Source of the DNA: Inquilinus limosus
GTDB taxonomy: Bacteria; Pseudomonadota; Alphaproteobacteria; DSM-16000; Inquilinaceae
Direction: 5' to 3'
Length of the DNA stretch: 40,526 nt
Assembly (NCBI GenBank): GCA_019508225.1
Contig: JAEKLZ010000162.1
Coordinates: forward strand, 1-40,526
Shown in pieces: positions 18,301-25,648 of this stretch. The notes under the pieces are model-generated. The model was not told the origin of the DNA, ran no database searches, and saw only the letters and a program-made list of their open reading frames with translations. Position numbers and translations under genes: made by a program. Numbering within the stretch: the stretch's first letter is position 1; each line of letters opens with the position of its first letter.

Positions 18301-18542
18301 GTCGACGACATGTACATCATGCCCTCGACGCCGTTGATCTGCTGCTCCAGCGGTGTCGTGACCGTGTCGGCCACCACCTGGGCGCTGGCGCCGGGATAGG
18401 CGGCGCTGACCACGACCTGCGGCGGCGTGATGTCGGGGAATTGCGAGACCGGCAGCAGGAAGTACGAGATGCCGCCGGCCAGCACCATGATCACCGCGAT
18501 CGCGGAGGCGAAGATGGGACGCTGGATGAAGAAGCCGATCAT
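15378..18542 (-). CDS. RND multidrug efflux transporter (AcrB/MexB family)
   Basis: A 1054-residue HAE1-type pump, close to the usual AcrB length of about 1050. It begins MIGFFIQRPIFASAIAVIM, the typical first helix, and GGGGGAA lies upstream of this ATG. TM4 has the proton-relay aspartate pair (GLVVDDAIVVVENVE). Other signatures are YPGASAQVVADTVTTPLEQ, PVEDQGYFFVVIQLPDGASL and, near the end, GLAAKNAILIVEFAKRLREEG and MTAFAFILGVVPLM. It expels hydrophobic compounds by proton antiport. It is first in a two-gene operon, divergent from a tetR-type gene, and is probably repressed by that regulator. Confidence 0.96.
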   Translation of the reverse strand: MIGFFIQRPIFASAIAVIMVLAGGISYFLLPVSQFPDITPPQVVVSAAYPGASAQVVADTVTTPLEQQINGVEGMMYMSSTSSNDGTSNITVTFQVGYPLSIAAVDVQNRVSQAASSLPAIVNQGGITIQKQNPNFVLIVDLTSPDGSVDPVELSNYAYLQIVDPIKRLPGVGNVQIFGERRYSMRIWLDPDKLANLGVTAVDVQNAVAEQNVQVAAGKIGQSPAPAGTAFELQVNATGRLSDPAQFGDIVVRADPATGSVVRLRDVARIELGALQYSSSGYFGGRPAVVVAVFQQPGSNALALQEAVQSKMEELKQRFPKGIEYGIRYDTTRFVSAAMEDVLKTLLEALALVVLVVFIFLQNWRTTLIPVIAIPVSLIATLVIMEGMGFSLNMLSLLGMVLAIGLVVDDAIVVVENVERQLEAGLPPLAATRKAMSEVTGPIIATTAVLMAVFIPVAFIPGVSGRLYNQFALTVAISVGLSAFNSLTLSPALSAAFLRHRPHTPFILFRWFNAGFNALSHGYAALVRFLIRIRWLVMILFVAGLGLTYWVSTRLPSTFLPVEDQGYFFVVIQLPDGASLERTEAVAKKTRAILEATPGIETVGEIVGLNFLTSASQSNSAAQFAILKPWSERGPDESASALAKKVGAELMQIPEAFALAFDPPSIPGISTTGGFEFQVEDLSGQGATALSAATQAVLAEARKQPELDPYQLFSSFSTTTPQYNYDLDRNKAKMLGLTLPDVFNTLQIYLGSLYVNDFNLYGRTFRVTIQADKDARGSATDISRLYVRNAAGGMVPLSTLGDLKPIAGPETVPHYNNYTSAKINGAAAPGYSSGQAIAAMERAAATALPRDFTYEWTGITFQELQAGSVAALVFGLAIVFVFLILAAQYESWSMPFMVLLAVPLALFGAFAALWARSMQIDVYSQIGLVMLIGLAAKNAILIVEFAKRLREEGHSIVDAAAEAGRLRLRPILMTAFAFILGVVPLMIATGAGAASRQSIGTTVFGGMLAATILTLIFVPVFYAVIESFRERRGGAESPHATDGHRLEPKAGPAE

Positions 18543-18632
18543 GACCGGGTCGTTCCCCCGAACAGTCGGCCCTGCGCCGCGCCGAAGCCGCGCGCATCGC
18601 AGAAATATGCCGAGGCCGACCCACGGGCCATG

Positions 18633-18655
18633 GTAAACCTCTTGGTTAAGTTTAC
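18633..18655. promoter_or_regulatory. Inverted repeat GTAAAC-N11-GTTTAC upstream of the RND pump
   Basis: The perfect 6-bp arms are at 18633-18638 and 18650-18655. The element lies about 90 nt before the pump ATG, just downstream of a candidate minus-strand promoter. It could be a regulator site or a leader hairpin. No protein can be assigned from sequence. Confidence 0.4.
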
Positions 18656-18665
18656 TTTGTGGTTG

Positions 18666-18692
18666 ATTATCGTTCCGGCGGTTGGTCGTCAA
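18666..18692 (-). promoter_or_regulatory. Candidate sigma-70-type promoter of the RND operon
   Basis: On the minus strand, TTGACG (complement of 18687-18692) is followed after 15 nt by GATAAT (complement of 18666-18671). A 17-nt spacing to TAATCA is also possible. It sits about 125 nt upstream of the pump start, within an AT-richer island of otherwise GC-rich sequence. Confidence 0.4.
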
Positions 18693-18761
18693 GTGGAGCT
18701 TTGGCTTTGGCTCCACCAACACCCATTGGCCGGGCAGGCCTTGACCTGCCCTCGCTAGGGT

Positions 18762-18793
18762 GTTACCGGTAAGTAACAGTATTGGTCTAGACC
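18762..18793. promoter_or_regulatory. Two palindromes, candidate TetR-type operators
   Basis: The first (18762-18777) is GTTACCGGTAAGTAAC, with a perfect TTACCGGTAA core. The second (18784-18793) is the perfect palindrome GGTCTAGACC. Both lie 30-60 nt before the tetR-like ATG; TTGACC at 18741 may be its -35 box. Placement between a TetR gene and the pump it faces is the classic site for an autoregulatory operator. Which palindrome is bound is unknown. Confidence 0.5.
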
Positions 18794-18823
18794 GAAGATA
18801 CCGTCAAGGACAAATCAAGGGCT

Positions 18824-19459
18824 ATGACGACCGTCACACCCCCAAGGCTGCAGGGCCCGAGGCTGGAAGGCACGTCAGGACCCGAGCTTCGGCCGCGCGA
18901 CCGGATCCTGGGCACCGCCCGTGACCTGTTCCACCGGCATGGCTACCGGGGCGTCGGCGTCGACACCATCGCCGAGGTGGCCGGCACCAACAAGATGACA
19001 CTATACCGGCATTTCGGGTCGAAGGACGACCTGATCGTCGAATGCCTGCACGGCTTCGCCGAGGAAGCCGATGCGATCTGGGCGAGCTTCGAGAAGACAT
19101 ACTCCGGCGACCCGGTGGCGCAGCTGCATGCCTGGGTCCGGGTCGGGGCGGATTGCGCGATCGCGGATGAGCGCGGCTGCGACATGGTCAATGCCGCGGT
19201 CGAGCTGACCGAGCACGACCATCCGGCCCGGCGTGTGATCGAGGACTTCAAGACGGCCCAGCGCGACCGCCTGGTGCGGCTGTGCCGTGCCGCCGGCGCG
19301 ACCCAGGCGGAGCTGCTGGCCGACACGCTGTGGCTGTTGCTGGAAGGCGCCCGGGTGAGCCGGCAGAGCGTCGGCGCCGAAGGCCCCAGCGCCCGCTTCA
19401 TCCGGATGGCCGAGGCGATCATCGCCGCCTTCCTGCCGCGCGGCCCCGCCGCGCCCTGA
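18824..19459 (+). CDS. TetR/AcrR-family transcriptional regulator
   Basis: A 211-residue regulator. The N-terminal helix-turn-helix domain is at about residues 27-75 (ILGTARDLFHRHGYRGVGVD, TIAEVAGTNKMTLYRHFGSKDDL). The rest is the variable helical ligand domain, including GCDMVNAAVELTEHDHPARRVIEDFK, a form common in AcrR-like sensors. It is divergent from the RND pump across 281 nt that hold several palindromes, so it most likely represses the pump operon and itself until an effector binds. The effector is unknown. It converges on the DOPA-dioxygenase-family gene with 9 nt between stops. Confidence 0.93.
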   Translation: MTTVTPPRLQGPRLEGTSGPELRPRDRILGTARDLFHRHGYRGVGVDTIAEVAGTNKMTLYRHFGSKDDLIVECLHGFAEEADAIWASFEKTYSGDPVAQLHAWVRVGADCAIADERGCDMVNAAVELTEHDHPARRVIEDFKTAQRDRLVRLCRAAGATQAELLADTLWLLLEGARVSRQSVGAEGPSARFIRMAEAIIAAFLPRGPAAP

Positions 19460-19468
19460 TTGCGGCGG

Positions 19469-19885
19469 CTACGCCCGCCGGTCCGGCTCGGTGTTCGGCT
19501 CCAGCGGCCCTTCGGCCTCGTCCTCCTCCGGCAGCACATCGCCATGCACCGGCAGCGGCGCGCCGATCCAGATCGGGTCGACCAGATGGTCTCGGCGCGG
19601 GTTGCTGGTGTTGGGATGGACCAGGATGCTCAAGCCGCCATGGTTCAGCATCAGCCAGGGCACCAGCGTCGCGAACAGGTCCGCGGCGAAGGAGACCTGG
19701 AACATCGCCTGGTCGTGCGGCCCGACCTTGACCTCGTGCCAGCGGCCGAGGCGGACGTGGAAGCGTTCGCCGATCCAGCCGCGCAGCCGCTCCGCCCGGT
19801 CTCGGGTCGCCGCCGGGTCGAAATAGATATGGGCATGGTAGCTGGCGATCTCCGCGACCGGCCGCGGCGCTGCATCCGACTTCAT
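19469..19885 (-). CDS. DOPA 4,5-dioxygenase family protein
   Basis: A 138-residue protein. Family features are [21 protein letters not shown] (metal-binding histidines in HAH), the central [20 protein letters not shown], and [19 protein letters not shown]. In fungi and plants related enzymes open the ring of DOPA; bacterial members are small and mostly uncharacterised, so a specific substrate is not assigned. GGGAGGAA precedes the ATG. It stands alone between the TetR gene and the end of the T3SS operon. No link to secretion is apparent. Confidence 0.88.
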   Translation of the reverse strand: MKSDAAPRPVAEIASYHAHIYFDPAATRDRAERLRGWIGERFHVRLGRWHEVKVGPHDQAMFQVSFAADLFATLVPWLMLNHGGLSILVHPNTSNPRRDHLVDPIWIGAPLPVHGDVLPEEDEAEGPLEPNTEPDRRA

Positions 19886-19942
19886 CGCGTTCCTCCCGCT
19901 CTCATCGCCCGACCATAGCGCAGGACGGAGAGCGGGGGAGCC

Positions 19943-20953
19943 CTACACCGCGCCGAGTCGCAGCAGGATCCGGGCCAGCGCGTCGAAATGCTCGTTCGGG
20001 ACCGCCTCGCCGATCTTGCCCTCGGCGTGCAGCTGCCGGGCCAGGAGAGGAGCGGTCTCGACCGGCACCTGGGTCATGCCGCGCTTGAGCGATTTGGCCA
20101 CCATCATCGGCACCGGCGTCTCGCCGGCGACGAAGCGGATGCCGACCGCGACCGCGCCGTCGGTGATGAACAGCGTCGGCACGGTGGAGCCCCCCTCGCC
20201 GCGGGCCAGGCCGCGATGCAGCTGCCGCCGGGTGCTGCGGATATGCGGGTCGCCCTCCTGCTCCTTGCGCTCGCGCTTCATCTCGCTGCGGGTCATCCGC
20301 TGGTCGCGCAGGAACAGCCAGCGCTGCAGCGCCATGTCGGCCAGGGCGAAGACCAGCAGCACCGCGATAATGCCGATCAGCACCGGCTTCAGCGTCGCCA
20401 CCAGCACCACGCCGATGCAGTCGCGGCCGCATTGCGGCGCCACCAGCACCGCGCGCAGCGCGCCGAGGGCGAGCAGCCCGACCACCCCGATCAGGCTGCA
20501 GGCCTTCAGCAGCGCCTTGGCGAATTCGATCAGGTTGCGCAGGCTGAACAGCCGCTGGAAGCCGGCGACCGGGTTGATCTTGTCGCCGCGCGGCACGATC
20601 GGGTCGAGCGAGAACGGGATGCCGCGCAGGAAGCCGACATTGGCGACGACGCTGGCGACGACGATCACCAGCACCAGCGGGGCGACGATCCGGGCCGCCA
20701 GCGCCAGCAGGGTCGGCATGATGGTGTAGCTCTGGTCGAACGGCTTGGCGGTCAGGGCGATCGGCTCGGTCAGGATGGCGCGGAACGCCTCCAGGATCTC
20801 CGATCCCTCGACCCCGAGATAGAGGAAGCCGGCGACCAGCGCGACCACGGTGACCAGGTCGCGGCTGTGCGCCACCTGGCCCTTGCGCCGGGCATCCGCC
20901 AGCTTCTTGCTGCTGGCGGGGAGGCTCTTGTCTTCGCTGGTCTGCTGGCTCAC
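19943..20953 (-). CDS. sctU: T3SS export apparatus protein SctU (FlhB/YscU family) lacking the NPTH motif
   Basis: A 336-residue FlhB/YscU homologue. The N-terminus (DKSLPASSKKLADARRKGQVAHSRDLVTV) is the conserved cytoplasmic lead, followed by four membrane helices (about 30-50, 80-105, 140-160, 180-205) and a cytoplasmic domain with MTRSEMKRERKEQEGDPHIR. In the family, self-cleavage occurs within NPTH and switches export specificity. Here the aligned positions 264-267 (bases 20153-20164) read TDGA, between TLFI and VAVGIRF, while the following GETPVP and LLARQLH segments are conserved and in register. The protein should therefore not cleave by the known mechanism. The GTG start overlaps the sctT stop by 4 nt. 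It is the last gene of the minus-strand T3SS operon. Confidence 0.93.
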   Translation of the reverse strand: MSQQTSEDKSLPASSKKLADARRKGQVAHSRDLVTVVALVAGFLYLGVEGSEILEAFRAILTEPIALTAKPFDQSYTIMPTLLALAARIVAPLVLVIVVASVVANVGFLRGIPFSLDPIVPRGDKINPVAGFQRLFSLRNLIEFAKALLKACSLIGVVGLLALGALRAVLVAPQCGRDCIGVVLVATLKPVLIGIIAVLLVFALADMALQRWLFLRDQRMTRSEMKRERKEQEGDPHIRSTRRQLHRGLARGEGGSTVPTLFITDGAVAVGIRFVAGETPVPMMVAKSLKRGMTQVPVETAPLLARQLHAEGKIGEAVPNEHFDALARILLRLGAV

Positions 20954-21753
20954 GGCAGCACCGTGCGGGCCAGGTCGATCACGCCGCGGAGCGAGCCCAG
21001 GCTGTCGTTGAAATAGGGCACCAGGAAGATGGCGTAGATCGGCAGCACCAGCACCAGCGCCGCCGACTTCACCGACAGCGACAGGTCGAAGACGTTCAGC
21101 TGTGGCGCCATCCGGCCGATCACCGCCAGGGTGATGTCGGCCAGCAGCATCACGATCACCAGTGGCACGGCGAGCAGCAGGCCGAGGCGGACCACATGGT
21201 CGAGCAGGCCCAGCAGCAGCGTCGGCGTCTCACCGGTGAAGGCCGGCAGCAGCTTGGTGACCGGCCAGATCGCGTAGCTGTTGTACAGCGCCTCGGCCAG
21301 GATCCCGAGGCCGTTGCCGGCGAAGAACAGGGCCAGCAGCACCAGCACGAACAGGGTGCCGACCGGCGAGGCCTGGCCGGAGGCGTTGGGGTCGATCAGA
21401 TAGGCACCGTTGACGCCGCGCTGCATGTCGATCAGCTCGCCCGCCGCCTCGACCGCCCAGAAGGGCAGGCCGAACAGCAGGCCGAGCAGGATGCCGATCA
21501 CCGCCTCCTTGGCCACCAGCACCAGCACTTGTGCGGGCTGCAGCGGCGTCAGCACCGCCAGCTCCGACGTCACCTGCGACACCATCGGCAAGGCGATGGC
21601 GATGATCACCGCGTTGCGCAGGATGCCGGTGAGGCCGAGCCAGGCGAACATCGGCAGCACCGCGGCCAGGGCGACGGCGCGGGCGATGGCGATCGAGACG
21701 GCGGTGACATACGGCCCGACCAGCTCGCTGAGAAGCCGGAACGATTCGATCAT
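20950..21753 (-). CDS. sctT: T3SS export apparatus protein SctT (FliR/YscT family)
   Basis: A 267-residue hydrophobic protein with about six helices; YscT has 261 residues. Family features include ARAVALAAVLPMFAWLGLTG near the N-terminus, VLVLVAKEAVIGILLGLLFG, FWAVEAAGELIDMQRG (a hallmark stretch) and a C-terminal pair of helices. It is part of the SctRST export gate in the inner membrane. The ATG overlaps the stop of sctS by one base, and its own stop overlaps the sctU GTG. Confidence 0.94.
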   Translation of the reverse strand: MIESFRLLSELVGPYVTAVSIAIARAVALAAVLPMFAWLGLTGILRNAVIIAIALPMVSQVTSELAVLTPLQPAQVLVLVAKEAVIGILLGLLFGLPFWAVEAAGELIDMQRGVNGAYLIDPNASGQASPVGTLFVLVLLALFFAGNGLGILAEALYNSYAIWPVTKLLPAFTGETPTLLLGLLDHVVRLGLLLAVPLVIVMLLADITLAVIGRMAPQLNVFDLSLSVKSAALVLVLPIYAIFLVPYFNDSLGSLRGVIDLARTVLP

Positions 21754-22052
21754 CAGCGTTGCCCGGAATCCGCCGGCACGGCGCCGCGGGTGATCGCCGG
21801 GAAGTCGGTGAAGATCCGGTCGGTGAAGCGCACCAGCGGGCTGGCCAGCATCGGGCCCAGCAGCACCAGGGCCAGCACTACGGCGATCACCTTGACTGCC
21901 ATCGGCAGGGTCTGATCCTGGATCTGGGTCACCGCCTGCAGCAGACCGACCAGCAGGCCGACCGCGGCGGCGATGGCCAGCGCCGGCAGCGACAGCAGCA
22001 AGGTGAGGGTCAGGGCCTCCTGCAGCAGATGCGCGATCGTCGCCTGGTTCAT
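21753..22052 (-). CDS. sctS: T3SS export apparatus protein SctS (FliQ/YscS family)
   Basis: A 99-residue protein with two membrane hairpin helices (TLTLLLSLPALAIAAAVGLL and VKVIAVVLALVLLGPMLASP). The intervening GLLQAVTQIQDQTLPMAVK is the best-conserved part of this family. It is about 10 residues longer than YscS, with an extended tail. It assembles with SctR and SctT as the core export gate. It lies 12 nt downstream of sctR. Confidence 0.94.
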   Translation of the reverse strand: MNQATIAHLLQEALTLTLLLSLPALAIAAAVGLLVGLLQAVTQIQDQTLPMAVKVIAVVLALVLLGPMLASPLVRFTDRIFTDFPAITRGAVPADSGQR

Positions 22053-22064
22053 CGGCGCGCCGCC

Positions 22065-22718
22065 TCAGCTGTAGCTCAGGATCAGGCCGTGCAGCAGGCG
22101 CGACCAGCCGTCGACCATGACGAACAGGAACAGCTTGAACGGCACCGAGATCGCCAGCGGCGACACCATCATCATGCCCATCGCCATCAGGATCGCGGAC
22201 ACGATCAGGTCGATGACGATGAAGGGCAGGTACAAGAGGAAGCCGATCTCGAAGGCCCGGGTCAGCTCGGAGATGACGAAGGACGGGATCAGGATGACCA
22301 GGTCGTTCGGCGTGGCCGCGGCGCTGGCCTCCGGCGGCCAGACCCGGGCGGTGGCCGACAGCAGGAACTCGCGTTCCGCCGGGTCGGTGAAGCGCATCAG
22401 ATAGGCGCGCACCGGCTCGATCGCCGACTGCATCACCGCCTGCCAGTCCTGGATGCTGCGCAGCCGCAGCGCCGGGTCGCTGACCCGGGCATAGACCTCG
22501 GCGATCACCGGGCTGGTGATGTAGATCGTCAGCATCAGGGCGATGCCGTACAGCACCATGTTCGGCGGCGTCTGCTGGATGCCGAGCGCATTGCGCAGCA
22601 GCAGCATGACCACCGAGATCTTCAGAAAAGCCGTCAGGGTGACGATCAGGAACGGGATCAGCCCGACCATCGTGACGATGCCGAGAAGCGGCAGGACGTC
22701 CGGCTGCGCCTCATTCAT
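22065..22718 (-). CDS. sctR: T3SS export apparatus protein SctR (FliP/YscR family)
   Basis: A 217-residue protein, the same length as YscR. Family signatures are FLIVTLTAFLKISVVMLLLRNALGIQQTPPNM (about residues 22-53), FVISELTRAFEIGFLLYLPF and DLIVSAILMAMGMMMVSP. The start at MNEAQPDVL is chosen because it overlaps the end of sctQ by 8 nt and matches the family N-terminus. SctR subunits form the entrance of the export channel. Confidence 0.95.
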   Translation of the reverse strand: MNEAQPDVLPLLGIVTMVGLIPFLIVTLTAFLKISVVMLLLRNALGIQQTPPNMVLYGIALMLTIYITSPVIAEVYARVSDPALRLRSIQDWQAVMQSAIEPVRAYLMRFTDPAEREFLLSATARVWPPEASAAATPNDLVILIPSFVISELTRAFEIGFLLYLPFIVIDLIVSAILMAMGMMMVSPLAISVPFKLFLFVMVDGWSRLLHGLILSYS

Positions 22719-22974
22719 CGGCGAACAGCCGCACCACGCGCACGCCCAGCTCGTCCTCGACCCGCACGATCTCGCCGCGGCCGATTCGCCGGCCATTGGC
22801 GACGATGTCGACCGCCTCGCCCGGGTCGCGGCCCAGCGGGATGACCATGCCGGGTGCCAGGCCCTGCACCGCGGCCAGCGGCAGCTCGCTGCGCCCCAGC
22901 TCGAACACCAGCGTCACCGGGAGCTCGCCCAGCCGCTCCGCCGGCGGCTGGGCGTCGCTGTCGGAATCCGCCAT
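22711..22974 (-). CDS. Predicted SctQ-C from an internal start within sctQ
   Basis: Inside sctQ, in frame, the ATG at 22974 is preceded by GGAGGGAG (22979-22986) with 7 nt between the GGAGG core and the ATG, the best ribosome binding site in this operon. Translation would give an 87-residue protein starting MADSDSDAQPPAERLGE and containing only the last SPOA domain. Yersinia YscQ and relatives are known to make such a separate C-terminal product, of similar size, that is needed for the sorting platform. That knowledge plus the visible site supports the call; expression is inferred. Confidence 0.75.
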   Translation of the reverse strand: MADSDSDAQPPAERLGELPVTLVFELGRSELPLAAVQGLAPGMVIPLGRDPGEAVDIVANGRRIGRGEIVRVEDELGVRVVRLFADE

Positions 22975-23796
22975 CCATCTCCCTCCATCATGCAGGGCCA
23001 GGGGCCGCCGCGGCCCCGTGACCGTGACCGCGCCGCGGTCGTGCTTCGCCGTGTGCGACCAGGCCTCGCCCCGGCCCTCGCCATACACCACCAGCGCCTC
23101 GCCGGCCCGGCAGGCGACGTCCGGAAAGACGACGTCGCCGGGCGCGATCCCCTGCAACTCGGCCAAGGCCAGGCGCACCGCGCCGATGCGGATCGCCAGC
23201 GGCACCGGCAGGCCGGCGCAGGGGGCGGGCAGGGCCGGCGCGGCGTCGATCAGGCGGCGCAAGGCCGGGCGGGCCGCATCGTCGGCGGCCAGGTGCAGCG
23301 CCGTCTCGGCGAAGCCGTGGCGGAGGACGACGGCGCAGCGGAAGACGGGCGCGAAGGCCGGCACCGCCGCGCCGACGCTCTCGACCGCGATCGGCACCCC
23401 GGCTGCGGCCTCCAGCACCGGCAGCAGGTCGGACGCCACCGCCTCGAGCAGCAGCGCCGCCAGTTCCGGCTCCAGCTCGGCGGCAGGCAGCCCGGCCGTC
23501 TCCGCCAGCGCCTGCTCGACCAGCAGCGCCGGCACCTGCAGCACCAGGCGGCCGGGGCCGAGGCGCAGGGCGATCGCGATGCCGGCCGCGTCAGGCGGAG
23601 TGAGGGTCGGGGTGATGGCGAGCGGCGCTTCGATCTCCAGCCCGCCGATGCGGACCGGCACGGGGGCGCAGCGCCGGGCGACGGCGTTGGCATCGCCGGC
23701 CTGCTCGCGGGTCAGGCCCGGCGGATCGAAGGGGCGGATGGCGGGGTCGGAGGCCTGGCGATCCGCCGCGTGGATCCGGGGCGCGGCAGCGGTCAT
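22711..23796 (-). CDS. sctQ: T3SS cytoplasmic sorting-platform protein SctQ (YscQ/FliN-FliM family)
   Basis: A 361-residue protein. The C-terminal SPOA domain is clear (ELPVTLVFELGRSELPLAAVQGLAPGMVIPL, then VDIVANGRRIGRGEIVRVEDELGVRV). A second SPOA-like segment (LPVPLAIRIGAVRLALAELQGIAPGDVV) precedes it. The N-terminal half is divergent and Ala/Leu rich. SctQ with SctK, SctL and SctN builds the pods that sort substrates at the injectisome base. Start 23796 overlaps the sctO stop by 4 nt; upstream alternatives would run deep into sctO. An internal ATG at 22974 has a strong ribosome binding site (see separate entry). Confidence 0.93.
   Translation of the reverse strand: MTAAAPRIHAADRQASDPAIRPFDPPGLTREQAGDANAVARRCAPVPVRIGGLEIEAPLAITPTLTPPDAAGIAIALRLGPGRLVLQVPALLVEQALAETAGLPAAELEPELAALLLEAVASDLLPVLEAAAGVPIAVESVGAAVPAFAPVFRCAVVLRHGFAETALHLAADDAARPALRRLIDAAPALPAPCAGLPVPLAIRIGAVRLALAELQGIAPGDVVFPDVACRAGEALVVYGEGRGEAWSHTAKHDRGAVTVTGPRRPLALHDGGRWMADSDSDAQPPAERLGELPVTLVFELGRSELPLAAVQGLAPGMVIPLGRDPGEAVDIVANGRRIGRGEIVRVEDELGVRVVRLFADE
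22979..22986 (-). promoter_or_regulatory. Internal ribosome binding site for SctQ-C
   Basis: GGAGGGAG on the minus strand, within the sctQ coding sequence (it encodes part of HDGGRW). Seven bases separate the GGAGG core from the in-frame ATG at 22974-22972. Confidence 0.75.
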
Positions 23797-24290
23797 GACC
23801 GGCTCCCGGACGGCGCGGGCGGGGTCAGGCTGGCCTCGTCCTCGGCGGCGACGTCGTCGCGGATCTCGGCGGCTTTGCGCCGGGCCAGGCCGCGGCGCTC
23901 GGCCAGCCGGTCCAGCCGGTCGGCATCCCGCCGCCGCTGCCGCCACGCCTCGCGCGCCGCATCGGTGTCGGTTTCGGCCTGGCCGGTCTCGGCCTGGCGC
24001 TGCCGCAGCGCGGCGTCCTGCCGCCGGGAGCCGTCGGCCAGCTCGGACACGTGGTCGCCCAACCGCTCCAGCGCATCCACCACCGCCGGCTGCTCCAGCG
24101 CCGCGGCGTAGAGCCGGTCCTCCTGCGCCGCGCGCTGCGCCTCATAGGCGGCGCGGTCGGATTCGGCCTGGCGCTCCCGCGCCTCGGCGGCGGTCAGCGC
24201 GGCGCGCTCGCGGCCCAGCGACTCAACCGCCAGTTTCTCACGGTCGCGCCGCAGCTTGCGGAGCTTGTCGAGAGCATCGAGCTTGCTCAT
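23793..24290 (-). CDS. sctO: T3SS stalk protein SctO (YscO/FliJ-like)
   Basis: A 165-residue, highly charged, almost entirely coiled-coil protein ([21 protein letters not shown] at the N-terminus, then long E/R/Q/A heptads). The length is close to YscO (154). SctO inserts into the ATPase ring and contacts SctV. Identification rests on composition and on its position between sctN and sctQ, with 4-nt overlaps on both sides. Sequence identity in this family is low. The SctP gene that normally follows it is absent, and the overlap with sctQ leaves no room for one. Confidence 0.85.
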   Translation of the reverse strand: MSKLDALDKLRKLRRDREKLAVESLGRERAALTAAEARERQAESDRAAYEAQRAAQEDRLYAAALEQPAVVDALERLGDHVSELADGSRRQDAALRQRQAETGQAETDTDAAREAWRQRRRDADRLDRLAERRGLARRKAAEIRDDVAAEDEASLTPPAPSGSRS

Positions 24291-25648
24291 CGGCTCAGCC
24301 GCTCCAGCTGTTCGCGGGTCTGGGCGAAGGGCGTCGCCTCCTCGAAATCCTGCTGCAGGAAGCGCCGGATGTCGCCGATCTTGGCCACCGCCTCGTCGGC
24401 CAGGCTGTCGGCGCCGGCCCGGTACTCGCCGACCTGCAGCAGCAGCTCGATATCCGCGTGCTTGGCCATCAGCCGGCGCATCTGCACCGCGGCGCGGCGA
24501 TGGCCGGTGTCGATCACGGCGTCCATCACCCGGCTGCGGCTGGCCAGCACGTCGATCGCCGGGAAATGCCCGGCGCTGGCCAGGGCCTGCGACAGCACGA
24601 CATGGCCGTCCAGCAGGCCGCGGGTCTCGTCGGCGATCGGGTCGGTCTCGGCGTCGCCCTCGACCAGCACGGTGTAGAAACCGGTGATCGAGCCGGTCGC
24701 GGCCGGGCCGGCACGCTCCAGCAGGCGCGGCAGCATGGCGAAGAAGGAGGGCGGGAAGCCGCGCCGGGTCGGCGGCTCGCCGGCGGCCAGGCCGATCTCG
24801 CGCACGGCGCGGGCGAAGCGGGTGATGCTGTCCATCAGCAGGGCGACGCGCATCCCCTGGTCGCGGAAATACTCGGCGATGGCGGTGGCGACGAAGGCGG
24901 CTTTCACGCGCTCGATCGCCGGCCGGTCGGAGGTGGCGGTGACGATCACCGCCCGGCGCAGCGCCTGGGGACCGAGATGGCGGTCGATGAACTCGCGCAC
25001 CTCGCGGCCGCGCTCGCCGATCAGGCCGATGACGATGGCGTCGGCGTCGGCGCCCTTGACGATCTGGGCCAGCAGCGAGGATTTGCCGGTGCCGGGCGAG
25101 CCGTAGATGCCGATGCGCTGGCCCTCGCCGCAGGTCAGCAGGCCGTCGATGGCCCGGATGCCCAGCGGCATCGGCCGGGTGATCAGTGGCCGCAGCAGCG
25201 CCGGCGGCGCCTCGGCGTGCAGCGGATAGGTGCTGTCGGTGTCCAGCGGCCCGCGCTCGGCGGTGTCCAGCGGCCGGCCCAGGCTGTCCAGCACCCGGCC
25301 CAAAAGGCCGGGGCCGACGCCCAGTTGCAGGGCGCGGCCGGTCGGGATCGCCTCGGTCCGGGTCGACAGGCCCTGCAGGCTGCCGATCGGGGTCAGCACC
25401 GCGGCGCCGTCGACCAGTCCGACCACCTCGGCCAGGATGCTGTGCCCGGTCTGCGGGTCGCGCAGCTCGCAGATCTCGCCCAGGCGGGCGTCGTTGATCT
25501 CGGCATGGACGGTGACGCCGATCGCCTTGACCACCCGGCCCTTGACCGGGCGCGGATCGGCCTCCTCCAGCCGCCGGCGCAGCGCCTGCAGCGGGTCGCG
25601 CAGCAACTGCAGGCCCGGCACGGGGCGGGGCAGGGCGTCCGGGCTCAT
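24287..25648 (-). CDS. sctN: T3SS ATPase SctN
   Basis: A 453-residue F1-type secretion ATPase. Walker A is GSPGTGKSS (183-191), where family members more often have GxGxGKST. The catalytic glutamate region is [13 protein letters not shown] (E212), Walker B is [14 protein letters not shown] (D273), and [24 protein letters not shown] is strongly conserved. It uses ATP hydrolysis to strip chaperones and unfold substrates at the base of the export gate. Start 25648 overlaps the sctL stop by 4 nt (ATGA). Flagellar FliI is excluded by the surrounding T3SS gene set. Confidence 0.95.
   Translation of the reverse strand: MSPDALPRPVPGLQLLRDPLQALRRRLEEADPRPVKGRVVKAIGVTVHAEINDARLGEICELRDPQTGHSILAEVVGLVDGAAVLTPIGSLQGLSTRTEAIPTGRALQLGVGPGLLGRVLDSLGRPLDTAERGPLDTDSTYPLHAEAPPALLRPLITRPMPLGIRAIDGLLTCGEGQRIGIYGSPGTGKSSLLAQIVKGADADAIVIGLIGERGREVREFIDRHLGPQALRRAVIVTATSDRPAIERVKAAFVATAIAEYFRDQGMRVALLMDSITRFARAVREIGLAAGEPPTRRGFPPSFFAMLPRLLERAGPAATGSITGFYTVLVEGDAETDPIADETRGLLDGHVVLSQALASAGHFPAIDVLASRSRVMDAVIDTGHRRAAVQMRRLMAKHADIELLLQVGEYRAGADSLADEAVAKIGDIRRFLQQDFEEATPFAQTREQLERLSR

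Noticed and set aside
15177-18758. 1193-residue open frame opposite the RND pump
   Set aside because: Composition dominated by Gln, Arg, His and Asp in low-complexity runs, with no family features. It mirrors the codon bias of the real pump gene.
20164-20953. Frameshift in sctU as the cause of the missing NPTH motif
   Set aside because: Residues on both sides of TDGA keep family register (GIRF, GETPVP, LLARQLH), so a single indel cannot explain the change; compensating errors would be needed.
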